From assembly GCF_000439375.1 (NCBI RefSeq), contig NZ_ATMI01000031.1, positions 62,001 through 126,000 on the forward strand: a DNA stretch of 64,000 nucleotides, read 5' to 3'. The translations under genes and the position numbers were made by a program. Source of the stretch: Tatumella saanichensis. Lineage in GTDB: Bacteria; Pseudomonadota; Gammaproteobacteria; Enterobacterales; Enterobacteriaceae. Each line of letters opens with the position of its first letter. Within the stretch, counting starts at the first letter, position 1. The notes beneath the pieces are model-generated. The model saw only the letters and a program-made list of their open reading frames with translations. It did not search any database and was not told the origin of the DNA. Below are positions 16,749 through 25,742 of this stretch, in pieces.

Positions 16749-16772
16749 ATTAAGTATGATGATGCAGGGGGA

Positions 16773-16937
16773 TTACATGTGGCTGATAATCGCGTCACCG
16801 AATTCTGAGGATTTCAGCAGCTTAGCGCCGTCCATCAGACGTTCGAAATCGTAGGTCACGGTTTTGGCGGCGATAGCCCCTTCCATTCCTTTAATGATTA
16901 AGTCAGCCGCTTCGGTCCAGCCGAGGTGACGCAGCAT
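16773..16937 (-). pseudogene. Displaced icd 3' end, copy 2
   Basis: Again exactly 165 bases coding for the last 54 icd residues and stop. Identity with copy 1 ends just after GCAGCAT at 16931-16937, which places the crossover at or just inside the ATGCTGCG sequence. It marks the far end of the large prophage. Confidence 0.85.
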
Positions 16938-17184
16938 AGATTTGACTATCTACAGGCGCTTGATGGCCTTTCTGAACATGCCCTATAGTCAGCTCACGCC
17001 AGTTATTCGGATCGATAAATTTAATATTCTCTTTATCATCTTCTTGATGGAGGATTGTCGCCGTCATGCCTTCAACCTCGTCATCGTCGTCAGGCTCCAG
17101 ATTCGGCTGGTCTTCAGTGGATTGAAGCTGGCTGCCCATTCTGACGATTGGTGCGTCTTTACAGAGCCATGATTCAGGCAGCAA
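16903..17184 (-). pseudogene. Unrecognised gene end fused into the icd fragment
   Basis: A 93-codon minus-strand frame starts at 17184 and runs out of frame into the icd copy at 16937. The part specific to the prophage (about 82 residues, with an acidic EPDDDDEVEG tract and NNWRELTIGH) is not recognised. The C-terminus is an accident of the junction, so this is probably a truncated gene or the natural end of a phage gene that reads through the attachment site. Confidence 0.35.
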
Positions 17185-17265
17185 CGGGTATTGAAGAAAT
17201 TTTTATAGATGAAATTATTTCATAGTTGTACAATTGATTCTCATGTAATAACAAAGGGTAATTAA

Positions 17266-17649
17266 ATGGCTAGAATGCCTATTATTGTTAGCATAGTATC
17301 AGTTTTATATACAGCACTGTATTTCTATTGGTCGATCGGTGATTATGAATCGTATAAATTCATTGGCAATATAATTTTCACCTTGACAGCTCTTATATTA
17401 CTATTAAGAAGTAGAGTAAAACCCATTTGTGATAGCGAGGAAGACGAAAGGACATGGAATTTCGCCTTGGCAACTTGTGCCCTTGTAATTTCCATCATTG
17501 ACCCTATCTCTAAATTCTCTAATAGTGCTTATGGTGAAAAATTAATTGTAAAAATTCATATGCCAGGTGCCGCTTTTTTATCTTGTACTCTAGCAATTAT
17601 AGTACTGCTAGCAGTGATTGCAATCGGAATTAAATATCATAAAAAATAA
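17266..17649 (+). CDS. Small membrane protein, unknown
   Basis: The 127-residue protein has four likely membrane segments (about residues 5-22, 30-47, 66-83 and 100-121) with a short charged loop (SEEDER) between the second and third. AAAGGG lies ahead of ATG 17266. It is more AT-rich than the phage structural genes, which fits an accessory gene at the prophage edge. I do not recognise a family. Confidence 0.5.
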   Translation: MARMPIIVSIVSVLYTALYFYWSIGDYESYKFIGNIIFTLTALILLLRSRVKPICDSEEDERTWNFALATCALVISIIDPISKFSNSAYGEKLIVKIHMPGAAFLSCTLAIIVLLAVIAIGIKYHKK

Positions 17650-18167
17650 CCTCACACCAGCACCGACAGTCAGGAATTGTCTAAGTCCAAGTCGTTAGTG
17701 AACCGAGACGGGTCGTTACAATAAACCCTTTCAGAGTAAGCAGTGCTTCCGGATTTTTACGGATGCACTGTGGCCTTTCCATGCGTCACTCCAATACCTG
17801 CGTGTAACTCCAATTCCGGAAATTAATCAAATTTATGGGAAGGGATGCTGTATGCGTAATCTGTCTATTCCTGCACGGGCATGGGTATATCAGCAGAAAG
17901 GCATAGCCAAAGCTCGCCTAGAGAAAGATAAGCCCCACGACGCCATCTTATCTAGGTGAGACGCCAAGCGTATTTACCTAAAAATTGAAGCTGTTTGGTA
18001 CATCACTAACAGCGATGATTATATGATTCAGACCTGTCAGCATTTCCTGACCTTATTCTCTAGGTGCCACCGAACAACGCATCGAATCCCCGGGCTTAGA
18101 AATTCAACGCACGCGCTGTATACTGTACTAGTTGAGCAACAACTAAGATAGAAACGGAGTTATCATC
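17650..18167. other. Gene-free 518-base stretch
   Basis: No intact gene is seen. A short frame from 17851 (MRNLSIPARAWVYQQKG) stops after 35 codons and could be the remains of a gene. Nothing else is recognised. Confidence 0.4.
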
Positions 18168-18617
18168 ATGAGCAGTGCTCTCGTGCCAGAATTTGCCGTC
18201 TCTGACTGGCGTACTTCAAAAAAGTTTTACTGCAATGTTCTTGGCTTTGAATGCCTCTACGAACGCACTGACGAAGGATTCTGTTACCTAAAGTTGGGTG
18301 AAGCAGAACTGATGATCGACCAGATAGGGCAAGGACGGACGTTTGATAAAGGACATCAGCCCGGCAGCTACCCATTTGGAAAAGGACTCAATGTTCAGAT
18401 ACGGGTACCTTCGGTTGCCCCCCTCTTAGAATCACTGTCTCTGCATGGAATTAGCCTTTACCTTCCCGTGGAGGACCGCTGGTATCGTGTGGGTGCTGAA
18501 GAAAGCGGTAATCGTCAGTTCATCGTTGCAGATCCGGATGGATACCTACTTCGTTTTTATCAAAACCTTGGAAAACGGACAGTAAAAAAAACAGAGAATC
18601 TAGATTCTCCTCTGTAG
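18168..18617 (+). CDS. VOC-family (glyoxalase/bleomycin-resistance-like) protein
   Basis: The 149-residue protein has the vicinal-oxygen-chelate layout: PEFAVSDWRTSKKFYCNVLGFECLYER at the N-terminus, a central GKGLNVQIRV and the C-terminal FIVADPDGYLLRFYQNLG. It resembles bleomycin-binding proteins, which sequester the drug as dimers, but metal-dependent enzymes share the fold and the ligand is not evident. ACGGAG lies ahead of the start. It is followed immediately by the GIY-YIG gene, so the two may be one transcript, and both appear to be cargo at the prophage end. Confidence 0.8.
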   Translation: MSSALVPEFAVSDWRTSKKFYCNVLGFECLYERTDEGFCYLKLGEAELMIDQIGQGRTFDKGHQPGSYPFGKGLNVQIRVPSVAPLLESLSLHGISLYLPVEDRWYRVGAEESGNRQFIVADPDGYLLRFYQNLGKRTVKKTENLDSPL

Positions 18618-18618
18618 T

Positions 18619-19275
18619 ATGAGTATCGCCCGTATTTGCCATAACGTCTTCTTAAACGCAGGGAATAACATGTTTGATTTTTATCCATCAAAGCTATGGA
18701 GCCGTGATGAAGTCATGTGCTCACCTTGTCCTGTACCCGCTGTTAGTGGTGTCTATTTTTGGTGGTTCGAAAACATACCATCAGGGGTTCCGTTAGATGG
18801 TTGCGTTACGATGGATGGTTACACACTGCTGTATGTCGGTATATCTCCGGATAAAAAGGGCAAACCTAACAGTCGAGCGAATCTAAGAACCCGTATAAAA
18901 ACGCATTACAGTGGAAACGCTGAAGGATCGACACTACGTCGAACCCTTGGCGTCCTGCTATCTACAGAAAGTAACTATCCTCTGCGCCGGGTGGGATCAG
19001 GAAACAGGACGACCTTTACTCATCCAGGTGAGCAGTGGCTGGATGAGTGGATGGGAAACAACGCAAAGGTTTGCTGGATACCACATAGTGAGCCATGGAT
19101 TTTAGAAGAACACCTGATATCTAGCACATCCCTTCCACTAAACATAAAAGATAATAAACATGCTTTCGGGCCATTACTTTCAGCAATAAGAAGGAAAGCA
19201 ATGACTGACGCTAAAGCGATGGATATTGCTAATGAGACAGGCCTGAGTAGGAAGCTAAAAAAGTTAATGACTTAA
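18619..19275 (+). CDS. GIY-YIG nuclease family protein
   Basis: The 218-residue protein carries a GIY-YIG domain: GVYFWWF near residue 43, LLYVGIS near 72, then LRTRIKTHYSGNAEGSTLRRTLG around 93-115 with the catalytic-type Arg and Tyr, and a glutamate (ILEEHLI) near 160. LPLNIKDN is typical of a stand-alone bacterial subfamily. It starts one base after the VOC gene; an in-frame ATG at 18670 with AGGGA six bases ahead is an alternative start. It could be a stress- or defence-related nuclease; the role is unknown. Confidence 0.75.
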   Translation: MSIARICHNVFLNAGNNMFDFYPSKLWSRDEVMCSPCPVPAVSGVYFWWFENIPSGVPLDGCVTMDGYTLLYVGISPDKKGKPNSRANLRTRIKTHYSGNAEGSTLRRTLGVLLSTESNYPLRRVGSGNRTTFTHPGEQWLDEWMGNNAKVCWIPHSEPWILEEHLISSTSLPLNIKDNKHAFGPLLSAIRRKAMTDAKAMDIANETGLSRKLKKLMT

Positions 19276-19736
19276 CATAATGCAATCTTGCGCGCACCGG
19301 AAAATCCGTTACGTCACTCAATGCAAGATTTAGCAGTAAAATCTTAACGTTTCCTCTGCCCAAAGCCACTCAATAGGACCTGATTAGTTTAGCATCGTTG
19401 AATGATTATGCAGAGAAATGACTGGTTGTGCCAGAGAGGGGGAAATTGTCTTGAAAAGCTTAAAAAGGGGACTTATTGACGAAGCCGTTGACCCAAGACT
19501 GATCTGTTGCCCTTCTCTGTCTCGCATGGGGCTGTCAGTTTAGTAGAGAGAAGCTTGTTCTGGTGAAATAGGATGTATCAGAGGTGGAGTTGGTAGAGTT
19601 TATGTCTTAGGAAGGAGGTTGGACCTACAGGTTCAACCTTTTAGTGTGTGTTGTGACGAGGGGTCGATCGAAGATTTTACTGAGGAGTGAGTAGAAGCCG
19701 GCTCAACGCTGGTGCTAAACCGGTTTATGAAGATTT
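19276..19736. other. Gene-free stretch after the tail-fibre gene
   Basis: This 461-base region separates the last tail gene from the cargo genes. No gene, clear terminator or attachment repeat is recognised. Confidence 0.4.
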
Positions 19737-20468
19737 TTAGGCGGTCCGATACCATCCCAAAAGCCGTATGAAGGTATTCGTGATATCTACAGCGTCATTA
19801 TTACCCAGATTTTCTGTTCGCCCGGAGAAGTCGTGCGCATGACCACCCAATTCAATATTGTGGCGGTGATCCCCCGCCGGCGAGGTGGTCCCAAAATCGC
19901 TCCCCTCATTGAAGGCCACTGGTTGATCTGAACCACCTGATTTCTGCATACCCCGCCCCCAGCCGTGAGTATGTTCTCCTTGCTCATCGGTAGTACGGTT
20001 ACCCAGCTCTGTAACCTCAGTACTCCCCCCAAAGGCGAGACTCTCTGCCGGCAGGTTGCCTCTAGAAAGAACAAGCTGGTCGCGGCCACCAGTTGTCATG
20101 ACATCGGTGCCGTCCTGTAGTCCCAGCCGAATAGTCTTATTCTCACCGATATATTCCCAGTTCGTTCCAGGGAAGAGCTCATTCGGATTTCGACTCTGGG
20201 CGAAGAACATTACGATACCGACAGGATAAATGGAATTAACGGAGGTACTGGCGCTGGTGATCATCTGCTTAATGGCGGTGACTATCTGTGCATCGTCATT
20301 CAGATCGGTTTCTATATTGGCCGCAGCCATCACAGCAAGCAGCTCGCGCTGCACAGTAGTGAACCACTGTCCCATTAGTTCCGTTGGCTGTACATTACCC
20401 GCCACATTGCCGTCAGTGAACTCTCCGTTTGCGTCCGCAGTGTCTGTCAGATCACCGATTTTATGCAT
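19737..20468 (-). CDS. Phage tail fibre protein
   Basis: The 243-residue protein starts with the typical fibre N-terminus (MHKIGDLTDTADANGEFTDGN ahead of QPTELMGQWFTTVQRELL) that attaches to the baseplate. The C-terminal half has histidine-rich turns (GEHTHGWG, GDHRHNIE, GGHAHDFSG) typical of distal receptor-binding tips. It is short for a side fibre, and no tail fibre assembly gene follows, so receptor binding probably depends on this protein alone. It is the last gene of the leftward tail operon. Confidence 0.85.
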   Translation of the reverse strand: MHKIGDLTDTADANGEFTDGNVAGNVQPTELMGQWFTTVQRELLAVMAAANIETDLNDDAQIVTAIKQMITSASTSVNSIYPVGIVMFFAQSRNPNELFPGTNWEYIGENKTIRLGLQDGTDVMTTGGRDQLVLSRGNLPAESLAFGGSTEVTELGNRTTDEQGEHTHGWGRGMQKSGGSDQPVAFNEGSDFGTTSPAGDHRHNIELGGHAHDFSGRTENLGNNDAVDITNTFIRLLGWYRTA

Positions 20469-20499
20469 GCTGTCTTCTCCGAGTTAAATGAGTGGGAGT

Positions 20500-21099
20500 T
20501 TACGCAGGGAGGTAATTAATGCGCAGAATACAGTCCGGGCGCATCAGACGTTTAAGGATGCACTCCAGTGTCCTGTTACCCCAAGTGCGCAGCGGATCAC
20601 CGCAGTGTGCCTGTCCACACACCGCCCAACGAACAGTGGTCTCCGGCACATTTATTTGTATGACCTGTGGCCAATCATCGCCATTTAGGGGATCTCCACA
20701 GGCAGATAACCCACATCTCGCACGACGAAACTCAGTCACAGTGATGCGGTACCCGGACCACAGCAGAAGTCTTATAAGTGCAGCGGCGGACAAACTCCCG
20801 TTACTGGTAAGTTTTATGACCACTGCGATACGTCGCAATGCGATGGTGTTCATTTCACCGATAGCACAATCATCCGGAAGCCCTAGGGCCTGTTCCCAGT
20901 CAGTCAGTAAGGAGCCAGCGGTTGCTGGAAACGCATTACGCAACAATGCCAGTGCAGCCCGATCACTGGCTTCAAAGGCTTTCGCCATACCAGCCAATAC
21001 GCGTGCCCGCACAGAGCCGGTGGGATGACACCATGCCTTTCCCGGCGGTAATAACAGCCCCAATGCCCGTGTATATTCCTGACGGCTGTAGCGGCTCAT
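20500..21099 (-). CDS. Mu gp48-like tail protein (DUF2313)
   Basis: The 199-residue protein matches the YmfQ/DUF2313 family: YTRALGLLLPPGKAW at the N-terminus, then ASDRAALALLRNAFPATAGSLLTDWEQALGLPDD. In Mu-type tails it sits between the baseplate J protein and the fibre and probably connects them. Its start overlaps the end of the baseplate J gene by four bases. Confidence 0.85.
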   Translation of the reverse strand: MSRYSRQEYTRALGLLLPPGKAWCHPTGSVRARVLAGMAKAFEASDRAALALLRNAFPATAGSLLTDWEQALGLPDDCAIGEMNTIALRRIAVVIKLTSNGSLSAAALIRLLLWSGYRITVTEFRRARCGLSACGDPLNGDDWPQVIQINVPETTVRWAVCGQAHCGDPLRTWGNRTLECILKRLMRPDCILRINYLPA

Positions 21100-22247
21100 T
21101 TGCGGTCTCCTGAAAAAATCACGTTCCCACGCAGCGGAAGCTCCCCGGGACTTAACGAGATGATGGTTCCGGAAGGTGAATTGAGTACCAACCCTCGCGC
21201 ACCGGGGAGACTGCCTAATGCCTGATTAAGATCTGAGAGATAGATTTTTCCGCCAGGCTCTCCATTTTCAAAAAAGACCTGATCGATGGTATCGTTGATG
21301 GCCGCAACGGTGTCAGCATCTGCCTGAGGAATACCGCCAATATCAAAATCAATGATTTTTTTTAATGGGGAGCAGACCCAAACAAGTGTTGTCACCGGCC
21401 TGAGGATAAATACGCTGTCGGCAACACGACGCTGATCGCCCGTAGCTTTGGCATAAAGATAGGTTTCCTGAGTAGCCACACCATCAGTGCCTTCGGGGAA
21501 ACCCTGATTAGCCCGATCATCACCGTCGCACATGATGTACAGACCAACACTACCCGCGCCAAGCAGACGTGGGCTGACCCAAGCACGTGTCACCCCGGGG
21601 ACGCTTAATGCCCAGCGGCGATAATCACTTTCACTGCCGCCTTCGGCCTCAGTCTGGAAGGCTCGCAGCACACGACGACGAAAGTCTTGTTCCTTTTCCA
21701 TGTCAGCCCCACCGGTAAGTGGCTGTGTCACCGTAGCGCTGCTGTCTATTCCGGGAACGGCTTGGTCGAGCACCAGCTGCGTACCGGCCGCAGCATTACC
21801 GTCTACTGGTGTGAGAGTACTGTCATTGGGCGGGAACAAGGCCGTTACGTCGCCAAGACCTATGCCATCAGTATCAAGCGTAACTGCTGCATCAAGCCTG
21901 TACTGCATCCCATTGCTCCGGTTAAGAAGACTGCCTGTAGCGACAGTACTTCCAGTGGTGCCGTTGAAAAGCACACCGTCCCCCTGCGCAGCACTGGCAT
22001 CTTTACGGTAGATATTTTTCAGGGCCCCCCAGGCGGCAAGCCATTCATCCTCAGCAGTGAAAGGATTACTCTGTCGTGCAATCCAATCAAGATACGCAAA
22101 ATGTAAATGGCTCATCCCTGCATCCATATCCGCCAAGATCCCGAGATTAGAAAACCTCAGCAGTTCGCCGGTGTTTTCAAGCTCTGAACGGATAAAATTA
22201 CGGTTCCGGCTTCGTAGCTCACTGAGTGTTGGTCTCTGGTAAGGCAT
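21096..22247 (-). CDS. Baseplate J protein, Mu gp47-like
   Basis: The 383-residue protein forms the wedge of the contractile-tail baseplate. N-terminal LSELRSRNRNFIRSELE and the VPGVTRAWVSPR motif near the middle are characteristic of Baseplate_J. The start at 22247 (MPYQRPTLSEL) is chosen over 22295 because GGGGAGAAAACA precedes it. It overlaps the gp46-like gene. Confidence 0.88.
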   Translation of the reverse strand: MPYQRPTLSELRSRNRNFIRSELENTGELLRFSNLGILADMDAGMSHLHFAYLDWIARQSNPFTAEDEWLAAWGALKNIYRKDASAAQGDGVLFNGTTGSTVATGSLLNRSNGMQYRLDAAVTLDTDGIGLGDVTALFPPNDSTLTPVDGNAAAGTQLVLDQAVPGIDSSATVTQPLTGGADMEKEQDFRRRVLRAFQTEAEGGSESDYRRWALSVPGVTRAWVSPRLLGAGSVGLYIMCDGDDRANQGFPEGTDGVATQETYLYAKATGDQRRVADSVFILRPVTTLVWVCSPLKKIIDFDIGGIPQADADTVAAINDTIDQVFFENGEPGGKIYLSDLNQALGSLPGARGLVLNSPSGTIISLSPGELPLRGNVIFSGDRK

Positions 22248-22683
22248 TGTTTTCTCCCCACAGCCATCTGAAGCTGTATTCCTGCCGATTGTCATTTGGC
22301 CAGAATAAGTTGACGTTCAGTATCAGACGGTCTGGCCAACGGATCACCGCAGTGACGCTGACATCCGATAGCACACCATCGTCCACCAGCCACATCAGTG
22401 ACTCCTTCGCGTAAAATTCAGCGTTGGCGGCAACCGCTGCAGATAATACGCTGCGCCTTAGCATCCACAGCCGCGAGCCCAGAGAAATCTCGCTACCCGT
22501 ATCCCCCCACCACCCGCGGCGTTCGCCATCATCCGTGACATCATCAGGGGCTGCTCTACGGTCACTGAATAGACTCAACAGTACCGATGTTTCGATATCG
22601 TCCCCCGCGCTCAGATCATGCCCAGCCTCTTGCCAGCCAGTAAAACCGCTGTCGGTCAACCAGACAGTACGAATATCCGGCAT
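22219..22683 (-). CDS. Mu gp46-like baseplate protein
   Basis: The 154-residue protein matches the GP46 family: GGDRR-like SDRRAAPDDV, RRGWWGDT, GSRLWMLRRS and a short C-terminal strand region. It is a baseplate component acting with gp47 and gp45. ATG overlaps the previous stop (TGATG-type coupling). Confidence 0.85.
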   Translation of the reverse strand: MPDIRTVWLTDSGFTGWQEAGHDLSAGDDIETSVLLSLFSDRRAAPDDVTDDGERRGWWGDTGSEISLGSRLWMLRRSVLSAAVAANAEFYAKESLMWLVDDGVLSDVSVTAVIRWPDRLILNVNLFWPNDNRQEYSFRWLWGENNALPETNTQ

Positions 22684-23270
22684 CAGACCTCCTGATTGGT
22701 GCTGTCGCTGGTAACAGTGCCGTCTCCGGACTGAACATTTCGGACATCATGCCCATGGACATTGTAGGCGTCCCGCAGCATTTTCAGCGTCACCGCATTT
22801 GTGTCGCAGTGATCGACAATATCTCCCGAACATTCCAGTCGAGGGGTTTCTAGCCGCACCCGTTCACTGGCAGTGACCGTAGCCGTGCGCGCTGCCATTA
22901 CCTGGATATCCTGTCCGGCACAGTTCACCGTAAGCTGGTCTTTCCCGAGCAGAACTGACTTCCCCTGTGCGTCGTAAATAACCGTTTCACCTGCTGCTAA
23001 CTGGGTAAAACGTGTCGTTCCATGATGGCTGGCAATAACCACTTGGCTTGAACGGTCCCCGCCAAGACTCAAAACTAGCACATCACTCCCCACAGGCAGG
23101 CCTGAGGAAAAGCCAAATTCAGTCATACGCAGCGTATCCCCCCTGACATCCAAAGGCGTCGTGTATTGCAATGTCTGTGCCCTACCACTGTCGTCTGCCA
23201 CACCGGTACTACGCCCTATCCCCACCAGCATGCTAATCCGACGGTATAACCGTATTAGTGCATCATTCAT
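22683..23270 (-). CDS. Baseplate spike protein, Mu gp45-like
   Basis: The 195-residue protein is a gpV/gp45-type central spike that punctures the outer membrane. An N-terminal OB-like region (ALIRLYRRISMLVGIGR, then FSSGLPVGSDVLVLSLGGDRS) is followed by repetitive short strands (GETVIYDAQGKSVLLGKDQLTVNC) expected for a beta-helical needle. Start overlaps the upstream gene end by four bases. Confidence 0.85.
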   Translation of the reverse strand: MNDALIRLYRRISMLVGIGRSTGVADDSGRAQTLQYTTPLDVRGDTLRMTEFGFSSGLPVGSDVLVLSLGGDRSSQVVIASHHGTTRFTQLAAGETVIYDAQGKSVLLGKDQLTVNCAGQDIQVMAARTATVTASERVRLETPRLECSGDIVDHCDTNAVTLKMLRDAYNVHGHDVRNVQSGDGTVTSDSTNQEV

Positions 23271-24340
23271 GTAAGCTCCATGAGGTTGGAATAAAAGGCA
23301 TAAGGTTGAACAGAGAAGGCTGCCGGGGGGAGAAGGGTCATTTCTGCATGTGTTCCACTGTTATCACGCAGATAAGTTACTTCGCCCAACAGCAGATCCT
23401 GCTCGGCCACCCCCAGAGTGGGCAAACTGACCGGGATCAGGGTATTTGGCTGCCATAAGCGACCCGTGCTGTCACGCCAACTGTCGGTCACGACCCGCAG
23501 GCTGCGTGAACGGCCGTAACGTCGGTTCATTTCCCACTGGATGCACTCAGTCGCCATATCACGGGCCACCAGCGTACTTTCCACCAGCACAATACGGTTC
23601 CGATAGCGCATCGATGCCGCTTGTGGATCCCGAGCAGTGGCCTGCGTGACGGCATCATAACCTGCACTCCCCGCCTCTCCGATCGGCGTAAAGTTCATCG
23701 AGATGCCGGTATAATCAGAAAAGCGCTGATCCATGGATTCTTCATACCAAGCACGCTCGACATTGATACCTTCCTGGATCCCACTCGCCATCCTAGTGTC
23801 TGCAGCCCGGGTCAAGAACAAGTTACCGTCCGGCAGGTCGTAATACAGGAGTCCTTCCCATCGTGACACTCTATCAATGACCTCCTGAGCAGACTCCCCC
23901 CAATTTAATGTGAACTGAGGTACCTGGCGCCGGTCGCTAATGTCTGTCGTGACAGTGATGCCATAGGGTGCGGCCAGTCGTGAGGCAATCCCCAAAGCAT
24001 CCGCCTGGCTGATAACATTCGATGGCCACTCGGCACTGCAGTCCACCAAATCTTGGCATTTCCCCCTGCCGCTGGCACGGATCTCATGCCGTCCAGAAGT
24101 AAGTGCTGGCGCCCAACGATCGATATAGCCTGTGAGCACCAAGTCATCATCTAACAAAACCCGACATGCCTCGCCAGCTTGGACACGTTGTATCTCATCG
24201 CTGCCAGGGTATAGGTCCAGCAGGCTGAGGCTGAATGAAGACGGTAAGCGCTCAACGCCCCGAGTGACGGAGACTCTGTCCCATCCTTGGATCGCCCGCC
24301 CGCCGGTCTCAAGGACCAATTCGTCATTAGCGTCAGCCAT
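23267..24340 (-). CDS. Baseplate hub protein, Mu gp44 (P)-like
   Basis: The 357-residue protein resembles the Mu P/gp27-type hub that forms the centre of the baseplate. Marks include GWDRVSVTRGVERLPSSFSLSLLD and WGESAQEVIDRVSRWEGLLYYD. It lies between the N-like protein and the spike, as in Mu. Confidence 0.85.
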   Translation of the reverse strand: MADANDELVLETGGRAIQGWDRVSVTRGVERLPSSFSLSLLDLYPGSDEIQRVQAGEACRVLLDDDLVLTGYIDRWAPALTSGRHEIRASGRGKCQDLVDCSAEWPSNVISQADALGIASRLAAPYGITVTTDISDRRQVPQFTLNWGESAQEVIDRVSRWEGLLYYDLPDGNLFLTRAADTRMASGIQEGINVERAWYEESMDQRFSDYTGISMNFTPIGEAGSAGYDAVTQATARDPQAASMRYRNRIVLVESTLVARDMATECIQWEMNRRYGRSRSLRVVTDSWRDSTGRLWQPNTLIPVSLPTLGVAEQDLLLGEVTYLRDNSGTHAEMTLLPPAAFSVQPYAFYSNLMELT

Positions 24341-25730
24341 TATTGACCTCCACCGCTATTGGCATAAACGCTGGGTGAATGGGGTCCTCAGAAAGCACCA
24401 GCGCACCAGTGCGGTCTGCGTCATGCCAGATCCGATCAGCCATCACCAGTGCCGGTAATGATGAGGTAAATACCCTGTTGAAATGCCTCGCCTCGAGGCC
24501 GTGCGAGAGCATGACCTGAGTGAAGTTTTCCCGAAAAATCTCAAGGCACTCCCATAAACGATCTTGTCCATGCTCACTGGCCAGCACACTGGCGGTATCC
24601 AATGCAGCAATGCCGCGCTGAAAAACTTGCTGAGTGACCACTAGACCAGATTGCGCGACATTAACCGCTTCACGTGTAAAAGCAGCCGCACTGATAATCT
24701 TTAGGTATGCCTTTACTGCTGCGGCCATGCGTCGAGCTGAGACATCGTTGTAATAGGTATTGTCGAAAGCCTGCCCAGACATCATGTTTTCCAATAATTC
24801 CAAGTGGTCCTGCTGGGAAGGTACAGCATCAAGGAGTGTGACGATCAGAGAAGTGACCGCCTCGGGTACCGCAGTGATATCACGTGCTTTGGCTAATTCG
24901 GATAATGATGTCTCGATACGAGTTCTTGCACGGACAATCTGAGCACTCTTATCCGCTACAATGCGTGCATAGTTGAATGGCTGCGGTGAAGGTATGACTT
25001 TACCGGTAAGTCCGGAGATACTGCCGCCGACATCACCATTACAGTCGCGGCCAAAACGTAAATTACCAAACGTCGAGGTCAGTGATCCGGACAGCGTTGT
25101 GGCCTCGCGCGCGGCGCCAGAGATGAATTCTGTCCAAAAAGCCAGAGTATTGGAAAGTGTGGTTGCCGCCTGTTTGACGGTTAGGGCTTCACCTTTGACC
25201 TCAGCAATGACCGAGGCTGCCGCGGTCGTCACTGTCGACAGCCAGCTCTGTTCAAGAGTACTGTCTGCGGGCTCAGCTCCGGTGAGGGCAAAGGATTTTC
25301 GCCCCTCCTCCACACAGGTCAGCGTAAAGCTGATGCAACCGCCCTGATCGGCCCCTTCGCGTAACTTAAGTCCACCGGCTGGAATACTGACCGTTAAGGC
25401 ATTGAGGGTAGGATGAATTAATGTGCCACTGCCTTGAGCCTCACAGGCAGCCACCAGCATGTCACGCTGGGTGAAAAGGTCAGGAGCGTTGTAGATCCGA
25501 CTGTTACGTATGATAAAACCTTGCAGAGTGATCCGGCGGGTACCCCGCCCCAAATCTTCCACCCATACCCTATCCCGCATTGGATACTCATGAATCGCTT
25601 GGCGTCGGCCAAACTGGCTTTCACTGGCGGTGACGGCAAATGGAACACCACGGAATGAGGCGGGATACACACTCTGCGCCTGATCCGTGCTCTGTGTCAG
25701 TGCAAACAGGGCATCTCCCGTTATGCTCAT
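24333..25730 (-). CDS. DNA circularisation N-terminal domain protein, Mu gp43 (N)-like
   Basis: The 465-residue protein begins with the DNA_circ_N domain (SFRGVPFAVTASESQFGRRQAIHEYP, about residues 26-110). In Mu this protein is needed for tail assembly and DNA circularisation after injection. It follows the tape measure gene and overlaps the hub gene by eight bases. Confidence 0.85.
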   Translation of the reverse strand: MSITGDALFALTQSTDQAQSVYPASFRGVPFAVTASESQFGRRQAIHEYPMRDRVWVEDLGRGTRRITLQGFIIRNSRIYNAPDLFTQRDMLVAACEAQGSGTLIHPTLNALTVSIPAGGLKLREGADQGGCISFTLTCVEEGRKSFALTGAEPADSTLEQSWLSTVTTAAASVIAEVKGEALTVKQAATTLSNTLAFWTEFISGAAREATTLSGSLTSTFGNLRFGRDCNGDVGGSISGLTGKVIPSPQPFNYARIVADKSAQIVRARTRIETSLSELAKARDITAVPEAVTSLIVTLLDAVPSQQDHLELLENMMSGQAFDNTYYNDVSARRMAAAVKAYLKIISAAAFTREAVNVAQSGLVVTQQVFQRGIAALDTASVLASEHGQDRLWECLEIFRENFTQVMLSHGLEARHFNRVFTSSLPALVMADRIWHDADRTGALVLSEDPIHPAFMPIAVEVNNG

Positions 25731-25742
25731 ATTGTCTCCTGC

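Larger units (their letters stand above)
14836..16772. mobile_element. Remnant of an icd-integrated element
   Basis: The 1.9-kb block lies between the first and second displaced icd ends. It retains an STM2901/DUF1493 gene pair and the distal end of a tail-fibre gene fused to the attachment-arm sequence, with no integrase, repressor or structural genes. It reads as an earlier prophage that lost nearly everything by deletion before the larger prophage integrated at the same site. Confidence 0.7.

Noticed and set aside
20519-21028. 169-codon plus-strand frame opposite the DUF2313 tail gene
   Set aside because: It is antisense to a well-recognised tail gene and has no recognisable domain. The same reasoning removes other long frames opposite structural genes.
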